This document shows positions 44,304 through 51,973 of a stretch of DNA of 64,000 nt, in pieces. This DNA is from Peribacillus simplex NBRC 15720 = DSM 1321. GTDB lineage: Bacteria; Bacillota; Bacilli; Bacillales; DSM-1321. Position 1 is the stretch's first letter; every line of letters starts with the position of its first letter. A program made the translations under genes and the position numbers. The notes under the pieces were generated by a model. It had not been told where the DNA came from, searched no databases, and worked only from the letters and a program-made list of their open reading frames with translations. Location of the stretch: NCBI RefSeq assembly GCF_002243645.1, contig NZ_CP017704.1, forward strand, positions 1,527,501 through 1,591,500, given 5' to 3'.

Positions 44304-44610
44304 GCGAGTATTCGTGAGCATTATCTATTAAACTGAGGGAGTTCATTAATATGTCTATCCCCATTCCACAAAACAATATCGTTAGGATGAACCAAAATAT
44401 ATATTCTCTTTTTTTAACAATATAGTTTTCAATTCCTATTAGAAGGGTGATTATTCCTGCAATTAGTCTTAAAATTCCAGAGTAAAAGTAATCTATACTG
44501 TCATAAGTTTGGAAATATAATATTATTGCAAAGAGTGTCAATGCCCACTGTATAAACAGAATAGGTTTATTTCTATCATCCCAAAATTCTTTTCTCAAAA
44601 AAGAACGCAT
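44272..44610 (-). CDS. Small membrane protein with IS-derived C-terminus
   Basis: A 112-residue, three-to-four-helix protein (LFIQWALTLFAIILYFQTY; LIAGIITLLIGIENYIV; FWFILTILFCGMGIDILMN). The last 22 codons (SLSLIDNAHEYSLIRRISNH) are read from the right end of the IS1111-type element. With the element removed, the frame would end ILMN-stop, the TAA coming from the repeat's AACTAACGGG. Function unknown; such small membrane proteins in these islands may be immunity proteins, which is speculation. Confidence 0.65.
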   Translation of the reverse strand: MRSFLRKEFWDDRNKPILFIQWALTLFAIILYFQTYDSIDYFYSGILRLIAGIITLLIGIENYIVKKREYIFWFILTILFCGMGIDILMNSLSLIDNAHEYSLIRRISNHMV

Positions 44611-44659
44611 TATTTTATCTCCTCAATCTAAATCAAAGTCTACTCATATTATAAACTGT

Positions 44660-44752
44660 AATGAACTACCCCGCCCCGTTAGTTACATAAAGAAAAAGCT
44701 GCCTTAAGACAGCTCCGATCTTCGGCTTCAGCTAACGCACCGGTTAGTTTAA
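44660..44752 (-). repeat. Intergenic repeat, full copy
   Basis: AACTACCCCGCCCCGTTAGT, hairpin AGCTGCCTTAAGACAGCT, then CAGCTAACGCACCGGTTAGT. It lies 5 bp beyond the stop of the 44758-45075 gene and would end its transcript. Confidence 0.85.
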
Positions 44753-44757
44753 CTAGA

Positions 44758-45075
44758 TTACATTTTATTAGTTCCATTTCTATACGGATATAGCACTGTA
44801 TCGACCCAACTACGAAACATTTCATAGGCTTGTTCGTCTGTTTTTACATTACCTAAAAATACCCCCATAAAGTCATCATAATAACGTTCCTTAGCTCCAA
44901 ATAATGTGTTAAACTCCTTTTCATTTTCAAAATCATCGAAAAATATATCCATTGTCTTATCTTGTCTTTCCCAAGCAATGGCCTCGATATAAGGAGTAAA
45001 CTCGTTTTGGTAATTGTCTATATGTAGGTGGTTACCTGTATAATTTACATTGTCAAAATATCCGTAATCATTCAT
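44758..45075 (-). CDS. Hypothetical protein, 105 residues
   Basis: ATG 45075 with a GGAGG site (MNDYGYFDNVNYTGNHLHID). Very acidic and aromatic, with DIFFDDFENEKEFNTLFGAK and DDFMGVFLGNVKTDEQAYEM. No family recognised; size and composition resemble immunity-type proteins. The upstream in-frame extension to 45123 has no site. It is one of a run of single minus-strand genes separated by repeats. Confidence 0.65.
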   Translation of the reverse strand: MNDYGYFDNVNYTGNHLHIDNYQNEFTPYIEAIAWERQDKTMDIFFDDFENEKEFNTLFGAKERYYDDFMGVFLGNVKTDEQAYEMFRSWVDTVLYPYRNGTNKM

Positions 45076-45123
45076 ATCTAAGCCTCCTAAATGAAATACC
45101 AGATTATTGTACCTTTTGTTCAA

Positions 45124-45180
45124 CTATCCTGCCCCGTTAGTGCCATATAAAAAGGTTGCCGCAGCAACCTTGAGTCTTTT
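45124..45180 (-). repeat. Intergenic repeat, 3'-module with private hairpin
   Basis: CTATCCTGCCCCGTTAGTGC is followed by a different stem AAGGTTGC/GCAACCTT. It lies past the stop of the zinc-ribbon gene. Confidence 0.8.
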
Positions 45181-45200
45181 ACAAGAAGTAGAAATCCCTT

Positions 45201-45398
45201 TCAATATTTGAATTTGTCAGGTTGTTCTACATAGAACTCTAAATACCCACATTTAGAACAAACATAAGTAGATACTTTGCTGTAAATCGGACTATCCGTG
45301 AAAAAACCTCTTGGTTTTTGGTTTATCTGAAATTCTCCTTGAATTCCAGAAATATAGGCCTTCGTAAGTTCGTTGCCGCATTTGCTACAAGTTTCCAT
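45201..45398 (-). CDS. Small zinc-ribbon protein
   Basis: A 65-residue protein with two CxxC knuckles, METCSKCGNEL and TYVCSKCGYLEFYV, giving a four-Cys zinc ribbon. The middle carries KPRGFFTDSPIY. A GGGATG site precedes ATG 45398. Role unknown; a nucleic-acid-binding function is possible from the fold. Confidence 0.72.
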   Translation of the reverse strand: METCSKCGNELTKAYISGIQGEFQINQKPRGFFTDSPIYSKVSTYVCSKCGYLEFYVEQPDKFKY

Positions 45399-45479
45399 TA
45401 AATATCATCCCTTATAAGTTATCGTATCCTACCCGTATTTACTCTCTTTTATACGATTCCGAAATTAATAAAGTTTCAA

Positions 45480-45577
45480 TCCTTATGCAACTATCCTGCC
45501 CCTTTAGTTCCATAAGGAAAAGCTGCCTTAAAGACAGCTCCGATCTTCAGCTAACGCACCCGTTAGTTCATTAACAA
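45480..45577 (-). repeat. Intergenic repeat, full copy
   Basis: AACTATCCTGCCCCTTTAGT, TCCATAAGG, hairpin AGCTGCCTTAAAGACAGCT, then CAGCTAACGCACCCGTTAGT and TCATTAA. It begins 6 bp after the LRR gene stop and supplies a terminator with a T-run on the minus strand. Confidence 0.9.
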
Positions 45578-45582
45578 TTGAG

Positions 45583-46254
45583 TTAATAAATATATCTAAA
45601 AGTCTCGTATTTTCCATACTTGATAACAGTTTTAAATTCTTCTCCACCATTTTTATCCTTTAACAAAGCATCCATCTTATCATCTTTAATATTGTAATGT
45701 CGCCTATTCAGAAAGCCTACACTTCGGATTGTTGGATGGTCTAAAATTGGTGATAAGTCACCATCTAACACATTAGTATCAACAAATCTAAAGTCAATTA
45801 GGTTAAGAAATTGATTTAAAAAATTCAAATTTTCAAGATTACCGCAAGAATTAAGGCACAGAACCCGTAGATTTGTCAGAGAGAATAATTCTTCATTTGG
45901 TACAAATTTCCCTGATTGATTAATATGTAAATGTTCTAGAGTATTGGCTAATCCAGATAAACCAAAATCATTTTGTAAATTAGTACAATAATGTAATTCT
46001 AAACGCTTTAATTTAGTCATTTTTTCTATCCCAAGGAATTCTTGTATATTGGACCTGTTTAATTCTAGATAGAGGAGATTTTCAGGAATACCAACAAAGT
46101 TGCCCAGCTTATTCTTTTTATGGTACCAAAGAGTTAAATACTCAATGTTTTCAAGCTGCATCTCATTAAACTTATCTTCTTTTAAGTTTAAGTAAGACTG
46201 AAGAATATCTGGTAATTGTTCAAACCAAATCGTATTATTTCTCCAGTTATCCAT
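45583..46254 (-). CDS. Leucine-rich-repeat protein
   Basis: A 223-residue cytoplasmic protein. Repeats of about 22 residues with LxxLxLxxC/N spacing run from residue 35 to 175 (ENIEYLTLWYH, ENLLYLELNRSNIQEF, TKLKRLELHYCTNLQ, NTLEHLHINQSG, TNLRVLCLNSCGNLENLNF). ATG 46254 has an AGGGGCG site. Bacterial LRR proteins of this size near orphan immunity genes are often binding or immunity proteins; no partner toxin is seen. Confidence 0.78.
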   Translation of the reverse strand: MDNWRNNTIWFEQLPDILQSYLNLKEDKFNEMQLENIEYLTLWYHKKNKLGNFVGIPENLLYLELNRSNIQEFLGIEKMTKLKRLELHYCTNLQNDFGLSGLANTLEHLHINQSGKFVPNEELFSLTNLRVLCLNSCGNLENLNFLNQFLNLIDFRFVDTNVLDGDLSPILDHPTIRSVGFLNRRHYNIKDDKMDALLKDKNGGEEFKTVIKYGKYETFRYIY

Positions 46255-46307
46255 TTTGAATCGCCCCTATATTCGCCATTAATTCTTTATCTTATCATTT
46301 GAACTTA

Positions 46308-46392
46308 TTAAACTAAATTGCCCCGATAGTTCTATAAAAAAAGATGCCTTAAAGACAGCTCAATCAATCAGCTCACATACCCGTTGAGGGTT
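46308..46392 (-). repeat. Intergenic repeat, diverged full copy
   Basis: AACTAAATTGCCCCGATAGT, TCTATAAAAAAAG, ATGCCTTAAAGACAGCT, then CAGCTCACATACCCGTTGAG. Changes on both sides of the hairpin weaken pairing. It lies 4 bp past the DUF2199 gene stop. Confidence 0.8.
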
Positions 46393-46396
46393 ATTA

Positions 46397-46918
46397 TTAT
46401 TCTTCTACATCACATAAATCTTCTGCAATCTGTTTTATTTTTTTAAAACCAATTCCTTCTCTTTGTTCTAAGGATAATGGGTGTTGTGTTGGTTCTAATT
46501 CTATATAAGGTCGCAAACCTATTGGACGAGTGTGTACCATTGTTTTTAAGTTTAGTGTTTCAGGATAACAAGGGATAGAAGTTTGCAGCCAACCAAACAT
46601 TGGTTCCAAATCCTTTTCTCTTCCTTCAACTTCCCCATACTCCATCATTTTATCAAAATTCGTTTCACTTAATGAAACCCAAACATCCCAAATAAAAGGA
46701 CCTTCCCCATCTATTACTGGAAGTTCAATACATCCACGAATAAAGAAATATTCATCATCTATAATGCACACATCTTCATTCATCTCAATACGATTTTCTT
46801 GTTCTTCGATTGGAACTTCTTCATAGTAATCAGGAACAGGACTTCCATAACTCAAGGGAAGTTCCTCGTGGTAATTTCCACAACATTTACATTGAAAACC
46901 AATATTATAATTGCTCAT
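46397..46918 (-). CDS. DUF2199 domain protein
   Basis: A 173-residue protein with the DUF2199 start FQCKCCGNYHEELPLSYGSP (CxxC-x2-H) and the later FFIRGCIELPVIDGEGPFIW, DVWVSLSE. The family is uncharacterised and often sits with toxin-immunity genes. ATG 46918 has a GGGGGATG site; the longer frame to 46975 is unsupported. Confidence 0.82.
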   Translation of the reverse strand: MSNYNIGFQCKCCGNYHEELPLSYGSPVPDYYEEVPIEEQENRIEMNEDVCIIDDEYFFIRGCIELPVIDGEGPFIWDVWVSLSETNFDKMMEYGEVEGREKDLEPMFGWLQTSIPCYPETLNLKTMVHTRPIGLRPYIELEPTQHPLSLEQREGIGFKKIKQIAEDLCDVEE

Positions 46919-47029
46919 TTTACATCCCCCATATAAAAACAATAGCCTTACCTCAATATTAACCCAAAAAGACAAGACTAAGTTTGATAATTTAGCCTGA
47001 CGCGTTGGTCGAATAACATAGAATTCTTA

Positions 47030-47112
47030 TGGAACTAAACTGCCCCTTTAGTTCCATAAAAAAAAGCTGCCTTAAAGCCAGCTCCGATCTTCAGCTAACG
47101 CACTGGTTACTT
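47030..47112 (-). repeat. Intergenic repeat, full copy
   Basis: AACTAAACTGCCCCTTTAGT, TCCATAAAAAAAAG, CTGCCTTAAAGCCAGCT, then CAGCTAACGCACTGGTTAC. It is 6 bp downstream of the 47119-47415 gene stop. Confidence 0.88.
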
Positions 47113-47118
47113 AAATGC

Positions 47119-47415
47119 CTACCACATCGGTTCATCCTTGTTACTTAGCTTATATATAAATGGCATCAAAATAATAACCAAAGCATAAGCAACTATTTCA
47201 AAAGCTAAGACATAACCTTTAGGTACACCAAATGATACTAATGGGACAAACAATAAAGATATAAATATATATAAGCTTAATAGCTTTCTTGATTTCTTGG
47301 AAACGTATTGAGATGAATCACAGGATGGACATCTTAACTTTTTTTTAAAGGTAAACATTTTAAAAAAAGCCTCTATCCAACCCCATTTATAGCCACAGTG
47401 CTGACATATTGGCAT
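47119..47415 (-). CDS. TIGR04104-type zinc-finger membrane protein
   Basis: A 98-residue protein: zinc finger MPICQHCGYKWGWIEAF and LRCPSCDSSQYVSKKSR, then two helices (LLSLYIFISLLFVPLVSFGV; GYVLAFEIVAYALVIILMPF). This is the plan of the TIGR04104 family, common in Bacillus, with unknown role. ATG 47415 has a GGAGG site at 9 bases. Its upstream region is interrupted by IS copy 2 from 47474. Confidence 0.78.
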   Translation of the reverse strand: MPICQHCGYKWGWIEAFFKMFTFKKKLRCPSCDSSQYVSKKSRKLLSLYIFISLLFVPLVSFGVPKGYVLAFEIVAYALVIILMPFIYKLSNKDEPMW

Positions 47416-47511
47416 ATGAAGCAACCTCCTTTCAATTAAATCAATATTACAAATTATATCATTTATTCCTAAACTCCCTCAGTTTGATGCGAATATCTCT
47501 CGAATGCTCAC

Positions 47512-47821
47512 TTATTCGCAGGATTTCATACCCCTTGTAATTAGACTTACGGGTAAATGAAATGAGTTCAGATAAGTTAGGCTTCGTGAAGGCATAGTTA
47601 AATAAAGGAGTCAGTTACCACTCCACATTTTACCATATAATGTACATCTCCATGCCGCCCCTGGAGGCTTTCCCTCCCATGTCTCAACGGGTCAATCGCC
47701 CTCTCATTCCTTCGTCATGCCTATCCAAGGGGTGGAGGCCAGTTATGCTAACCTGATGGGTCACTGTGCCCTTTTGTTTAAGAAACCTGGTACTCGTACA
47801 TATTTGAAATCCTACGAATAA
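47512..47821 (-). ncRNA. Candidate guide RNA region, IS1111-type copy 2
   Basis: Framed by the same subterminal inverted repeats (CTTATTCGCAGGATTTCAT at 47511-47529 and TTTGAAATCCTACGAATAA at 47803-47821). The central scaffold is shared with copy 1, but the first 40 nt and the last 130 nt differ clearly, which would alter targeting loops. Confidence 0.62.
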
Positions 47822-47886
47822 GACAACATTCAAAATTAAAGTTAACTATTTTGAATGATACATTCTATATAACTAATGTTTTATTT

Positions 47887-49161
47887 CTATGCTGCTAATG
47901 GGATTAATACTTGGACTTTATTTGGACAATAAGACTCGTTTCGTCGTGCTATTCCTACAAAAATCCTTGCTAGTTTACCTATGAGTTTCATGATTGATTT
48001 CATTTTCTTTATCTTCTTTACCTTCACATTATGGGAATGGACGGCCTTAAACTCAGGGTTATTCATCACAAGGCTCATAGTTGCTAAGTAGAGGAATCGT
48101 CGTAGTCTTGACCTTCCACGCTTTGAAATGACAATCTGACCTTTCCATTTGCCTGAACTTGCTTCAGCTAGATGTAATCCCGCATGCCGCAATAGAGAGT
48201 TTCCGTGAGAGAAACCACTTAGATCTCCTGATTCACCCAGTATCCCGGCTAATGAAATTTCACTTATTCCTTTAATCATAAGTAGTTTTTTTGCAAATGG
48301 TATTTTGTAGAGAACTTCTTTAACTTGTTGTTCAACTCTTTCGAGTTGTTTGACAGCGAGGTCATATTCCTCTAATAATTGTTCTAAATGGAATTTATAA
48401 GCATCAAGAGCTTGTCCGGTCCCAATAGAGGATTTTGCTAGATTGATTAGTAATTGAGCCTTCTTGGGTCCTGGTTGTCGTTTCATTAAAGACTTCCAAC
48501 CCCTCATGACATCTAGTGTTTCTAGTGAAGATATTTCATCCGGTGTAGGAAATAAACGAAGGGTTGCGATCGCCCCTTTGCACGTTACATCTTTAAACAC
48601 TTGTCTGAGTTCAGGAAAGACCACATCCACCCATCGATTTACTTGATTAATAGACATCACGAGACGTTTAACAATCACATCACGATTAGACATTAGAACT
48701 CTAAGCTTCTCAAATGATTCTGATGATGGGCGAATAAAGGAATAGTAGCCGTTTTTGACCATATCCGCGATAACGAGCGCATCTTTTTTATCACTCTTAG
48801 ATTGGGTATTATCACGATTCTCTTTATTCCTTTTTACTAAGTGGGGATTGACTGTTACAACCTCAATGTTTTGGTTATATAACCATTTTGAAAGGTTAAT
48901 CCAGTAATGGCCTGTAGGCTCCATACCTACTATTGCTGCATCTAAGTTTTTTAATCTTTTTAAATCATGAATCCATTTTAATAGTTTAAGGAACCCCTCT
49001 TCATTATTTTCAAATGTAAGAGGCTCTCCAACTACAATTCCACGGAAGTTAACTGCTCTTGCAACGTGTAGTTGTTGAGCGATATCCACACCAACAATAA
49101 GGTGTGTATCGGAAATTCTTTCTATTAGTTGATTTTGTTTGTCTTGCATTTTAAAATTCAT
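47887..49161 (-). CDS. IS1111-type transposase, copy 2
   Basis: A 424-residue protein aligned without gaps to copy 1 and differing at roughly one residue in six by eye (for example MQDKQNQLIERISDTHLIVG). All acidic residues and the C-terminal SSGKWKGQIVISKRGRSRLR are kept. The ATG at 49161 has the same AAGGAGG leader. Intact. Confidence 0.92.
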   Translation of the reverse strand: MNFKMQDKQNQLIERISDTHLIVGVDIAQQLHVARAVNFRGIVVGEPLTFENNEEGFLKLLKWIHDLKRLKNLDAAIVGMEPTGHYWINLSKWLYNQNIEVVTVNPHLVKRNKENRDNTQSKSDKKDALVIADMVKNGYYSFIRPSSESFEKLRVLMSNRDVIVKRLVMSINQVNRWVDVVFPELRQVFKDVTCKGAIATLRLFPTPDEISSLETLDVMRGWKSLMKRQPGPKKAQLLINLAKSSIGTGQALDAYKFHLEQLLEEYDLAVKQLERVEQQVKEVLYKIPFAKKLLMIKGISEISLAGILGESGDLSGFSHGNSLLRHAGLHLAEASSGKWKGQIVISKRGRSRLRRFLYLATMSLVMNNPEFKAVHSHNVKVKKIKKMKSIMKLIGKLARIFVGIARRNESYCPNKVQVLIPLAA

Positions 49162-49457
49162 AGTAGGGCTTCCTCCTTAAGACTCTGAGTTAGATTGGAC
49201 TCTATACTCGTATCTTACTGAGGGGCTCTATTTTTTTCAAACCTGATATTTAACGATCTACAGGAATGCTAATCTACCCTTTTCAATATGAAAGGAGCTG
49301 CGGGAACAACCCCTGTCCGTTAGTTTATACCGCACGCTCCAAAAGGAAATTGTTACGAGAATGGACATATTTCCGAAGAAAAAATGTCCATTCTTTTGGT
49401 AATATAGAGGCAGCTGTTTATAATGAGGCATTTATAACATACGGAGATGATGAAAAA

Positions 49458-49913
49458 ATGACAGGACCCGTTTTGATTTTGACCATTATTTTAACGATAT
49501 TTAAACTAGTTGTTACCTGCCTTCCAACCGATGTCGTCAATTGGCTTTTGAATAAATTTAAGATGCATCCAACACTTAGTGACGGGAATACCGTGATCAC
49601 GATTGACGGAAAACGATTGGAAGGGGAAGAGAAGAACCAAGTGATTCAGGATGTTAACCACGCGATGGTTTTGAAGAAAAATCATATATTTCCTGGAAAC
49701 GATTCCTTGTTTTTAAAGCCAAAGAGCGGTGTGAAGCCATTGGTCATCGATACGAAAAAAGGCAAAAAGGATATTCGGTTATTGGTGTTCGTGTACGGCG
49801 ACCATGTGGATGTCGTAAAACAGGACAATAAGAAGCTTGTGGCATATAGCATGCGTTCCGAAAGCCTCCAAGACCGTTCGATGATGAAGGGAATGGATGT
49901 AAAAGGAGCATAA
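49458..49913 (+). CDS. yfmQ: YfmQ-like protein
   Basis: A 151-residue protein: one N-terminal helix (GPVLILTIILTIFKLVVTCL, PTDVVNWLLNKFKM), then TLSDGNTVITIDGKRLEGEE and KPLVIDTKKGKKDIRLLVFV, YGDHVDVVKQDNKKLVAYSM. This corresponds to B. subtilis YfmQ, of unknown function. The ATG at 49458 has a GGAG site; the 64 codons open upstream read through the IS end and are not part of the gene. It is one of few plus-strand genes in this island. Confidence 0.78.
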   Translation: MTGPVLILTIILTIFKLVVTCLPTDVVNWLLNKFKMHPTLSDGNTVITIDGKRLEGEEKNQVIQDVNHAMVLKKNHIFPGNDSLFLKPKSGVKPLVIDTKKGKKDIRLLVFVYGDHVDVVKQDNKKLVAYSMRSESLQDRSMMKGMDVKGA

Positions 49914-49927
49914 AAGGAAGAAAAATG

Positions 49928-49956
49928 AAAAACCACACCATGATGTGTGGTTTTTT
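49928..49956 (+). terminator. Terminator after yfmQ
   Basis: AAAACCACAC/GTGTGGTTTT stem with a 7-base loop and T6 tail, 15 bp past the stop. Confidence 0.9.
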
Positions 49957-50117
49957 GATAGGGAATTATTTATTTTCTGACACGACTTCTTCTTCTCTTA
50001 TTAGGATGCCTTCATTTTTTGCTCGCTTATTTTCTAGTACGACGCACACTTTAGCTGAACAAGGGAATTTTTTTTACTTGATTTGAATGTATGATAATGT
50101 AAAGAATCGCACGTTCA

Positions 50118-50175
50118 AAAGGCAGCCAAATGGCTGCCTTCTTATGACGCTAACGCACCCGTTAGTTCATTAAGA
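50118..50175 (-). repeat. Intergenic repeat, 5'-module with private hairpin
   Basis: AAGGCAGCCAAATGGCTGCCTT hairpin (stem AAGGCAGCC/GGCTGCCTT) followed by GCTAACGCACCCGTTAGT and TCATTAAG. A second hairpin AGGCCATCCTTTTTGGAC lies at 50203. Confidence 0.75.
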
Positions 50176-50349
50176 AAAGCGATTCTGGAATATTAAAAAA
50201 AGAGGCCATCCTTTTTGGACAGCCCCCTTTCCGCTAATTATAAAATTTCTAGTAGAGCTCGATATCATTATATTGGTCACTTCAGAATGTTACCATCTAT
50301 ACTTCAGAGAAGGTATCTCCAAAATGAATTGGCTTTCAATCTTTGAAAA

Positions 50350-50790
50350 CTATGAGAATACTGCAATTTTACGTGCGATAGATTCTGTTAAACGAGATGC
50401 TACTTTTGGAACAGCCCATTTAATAATTGGTGTTAACACCGCACCAGATAATCCGCCTGCATGGATTTCCACCGTACAAGTCATTATTGTTTTACCATTA
50501 ACATCTTCTGCAGTAAAGTGACCGCTTCCTGTAAAATTATCTGATAAACCTTTTAGTTCAAACTTAATATTTGAAGGTTCATTCCATTCGGTAATATCTA
50601 CCTGCGCTTGTATTGTTTTTTTAATACCTTTCACACTACCTTCAAATGTCCAAATAGATTGCTTGTCATTTATGATTTCATGTTCTTTATAGGCTGGTAC
50701 TGTCGTTGCCCATTTTTCGAGATCACTGACATAATCCCAAACTGCTTGTACATCTACTGGAACTACTACAGTATGCGTTCCCGTTGCCAT
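50350..50790 (-). CDS. SRPBCC/CoxG-like ligand-binding protein
   Basis: A 146-residue START-fold protein: GTHTVVVPVDVQAVWDYVSD, LEKWATTVPAYKEHEI and GLSDNFTGSGHFTAEDVNGK. CoxG-like SRPBCC proteins carry hydrophobic ligands or aid membrane attachment of oxidoreductases; no oxidoreductase is close. ATG 50790 has an AAGGTGGGG site; the start at 50808 is less likely. Confidence 0.72.
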   Translation of the reverse strand: MATGTHTVVVPVDVQAVWDYVSDLEKWATTVPAYKEHEIINDKQSIWTFEGSVKGIKKTIQAQVDITEWNEPSNIKFELKGLSDNFTGSGHFTAEDVNGKTIMTCTVEIHAGGLSGAVLTPIIKWAVPKVASRLTESIARKIAVFS

Positions 50791-51017
50791 TATGATCCCC
50801 ACCTTCACTATGTATGAATTGTAACTTTACATTTCTACAAAATAATTATTACATAAAAAGCATAAACTTACATCACTAATTATACATAGCTTTCCTTCTT
50901 CCAATCCCCCAATTATTTGTAGAATCAAAATTTTCCAATCCTCCACAATCCGGCCCTTTAATGGAATAACAAGACTGACGTTTTTAAACGACTTTAATGT
51001 CACTTAACAGTATTAAT

Positions 51018-51090
51018 TATGGAACTATCCTGCCCCGTTAGTTCATTAAGAAAAGGGATTCTAATTAAAGAATCCCTCCCTTTCGAGGAA
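51018..51090 (-). repeat. Intergenic repeat, 3'-module with private hairpin
   Basis: GGAACTATCCTGCCCCGTTA, GTTCATTAAG, then stem AGGGATTCT/AGAATCCCT with an A-rich run. Same module as at 45124 with a different terminator stem. Confidence 0.8.
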
Positions 51091-51211
51091 TACTAATTAA
51101 TTATCATCATTTATTCGAGTAAATGATTCTGTAAAATAAATTGTGTAAACAAACCAGCGATGCGAGTAGTACAAACTGGACATGCGTTAAGCTGAATGCC
51201 CACAGTACGAA

Positions 51212-51631
51212 TCACGCTTTTCTGGTCGAACCCAAAACCTCCAAATAGTGCTGATTGTACATAATGCCTAGGATATTCCCAAAGGGATCAACCACTGAGG
51301 CAGTAATGAACCCTTGACCGCGAACTGTGGGTGCCTCGTGTTCTTTCGCCCCCATAGACAGCAGCTTCTCGAAAGTTGCTGTCACATCGTCGACGTGCCA
51401 GTACACGACAGCACCACCGGCCGGGCCGATCGACGAACCATCGGGCGCGTAGCGGCTATCGATCAGGCCCAGCTCGTGCTGGTAGTCCCCGAGGCGAAAC
51501 TCGGCATATCCTGGGCGTTCGAAGTATGGGGCCATACCCAACAGCTCAGCGTACCACTTCTTTGCCGCCACTAGATCAGTCGCCCAAAAACTGACTGTGG
51601 TGAGTCCTCGTAATGTCTTTGTGTCGCTCAT
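51212..51631 (-). CDS. VOC-family protein (glyoxalase/bleomycin-resistance type), GC-rich
   Basis: A 139-residue VOC protein with two beta-alpha-beta-beta-beta units: LTTVSFWATDLVAAKKWYAE, LLGMAPYFERPGYAEF, VVYWHVDDVTATFEKLLSMG and VVDPFGNILGIMYN. Base composition is clearly higher in G+C than all neighbours (runs such as GGCCGGGCCGATCGACG near 51420) with many C/G third positions, which suggests transfer from a high-GC organism. ATG 51631 has a GGAGGAAA site. Substrate unknown. Confidence 0.8.
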   Translation of the reverse strand: MSDTKTLRGLTTVSFWATDLVAAKKWYAELLGMAPYFERPGYAEFRLGDYQHELGLIDSRYAPDGSSIGPAGGAVVYWHVDDVTATFEKLLSMGAKEHEAPTVRGQGFITASVVDPFGNILGIMYNQHYLEVLGSTRKA

Positions 51632-51837
51632 AATCGATTTCCTCCTCAATGTTGAGTAAATAACTATACTTCATATTTAGGGTCGCCGGATAATTTCCTA
51701 ATTGCTGTTCCAATAGCTATTGTATACGTCTAATGCTGACAAGTATGTCAGTGGAGAAGAAGATTTTTTCAAAAGTGCTTTGAACATTTATTCCTTTGAT
51801 TCACTTCGATTTACTTACGAATAATCCCTTCTCATAT

Positions 51838-51965
51838 TCAAGAAAATGGCCCAATTGTTGAACATAGATCAAACAGCACTGTTGAACTCACCTGCCTTTA
51901 TCTCCATAAAGAAAAAGAGCTGCCGAAGCAACTCCCTTATTGAAGTAAAGCACCCTTTAGCATAA
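51838..51965 (-). repeat. Intergenic repeat, long version
   Basis: GAAAATGGCCCAATTGTTGA, ACATAGATC, CACTGTTGAACTCACCTGCC, then TCCATAAAGAAAAAG, hairpin and AAAGCACCCTTTAGC. The first 70 bp match the reverse complement of 63805-63875, which shows that the family has a longer outer module. Confidence 0.75.
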
Positions 51966-51973
51966 TAATTAAT

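Larger units (their letters stand above)
42568..44341 (+). mobile_element. IS1111-type element (IS110 family), copy 1
   Basis: Comparison with the inverted copy at 47474-49268 gives both ends: the left end begins CATTCCTGTAGATCG and the right end is AAACTGAGGGAG. An AG dinucleotide is found in the left flank (TTAG) and at the right tip (GGAG), the expected duplicated core of IS110-family insertion. No classic terminal inverted repeats or target duplication is seen. Length is about 1.77 kb. The transposase is 108 bp from the left end and some 390 bp of non-coding DNA fill the right end. Confidence 0.85.
47474..49268 (-). mobile_element. IS1111-type element, copy 2 (inverted)
   Basis: Same ends as copy 1: CATTCCTGTAGATCG at 49268 and AAACTGAGGGAG near 47474. 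The flanks read TTAG before the left end and TTTAGG after the right end, so the insertion context TTAG/TT is shared with copy 1, with AG as the duplicated core. About 1.8 kb. The two copies lie in opposite orientation 3.1 kb apart and could invert the genes between them by homologous recombination. Confidence 0.85.

Noticed and set aside
44132-44317. Plus-strand frame within the right end of IS copy 1
   Set aside because: It falls inside the conserved non-coding (guide RNA) region and is not kept open in the second copy.
49266-49457. 64-codon N-terminal extension of YfmQ
   Set aside because: It begins in the end of IS copy 2, lacks a ribosome site and has no relation to YfmQ; the ATG at 49458 is better.
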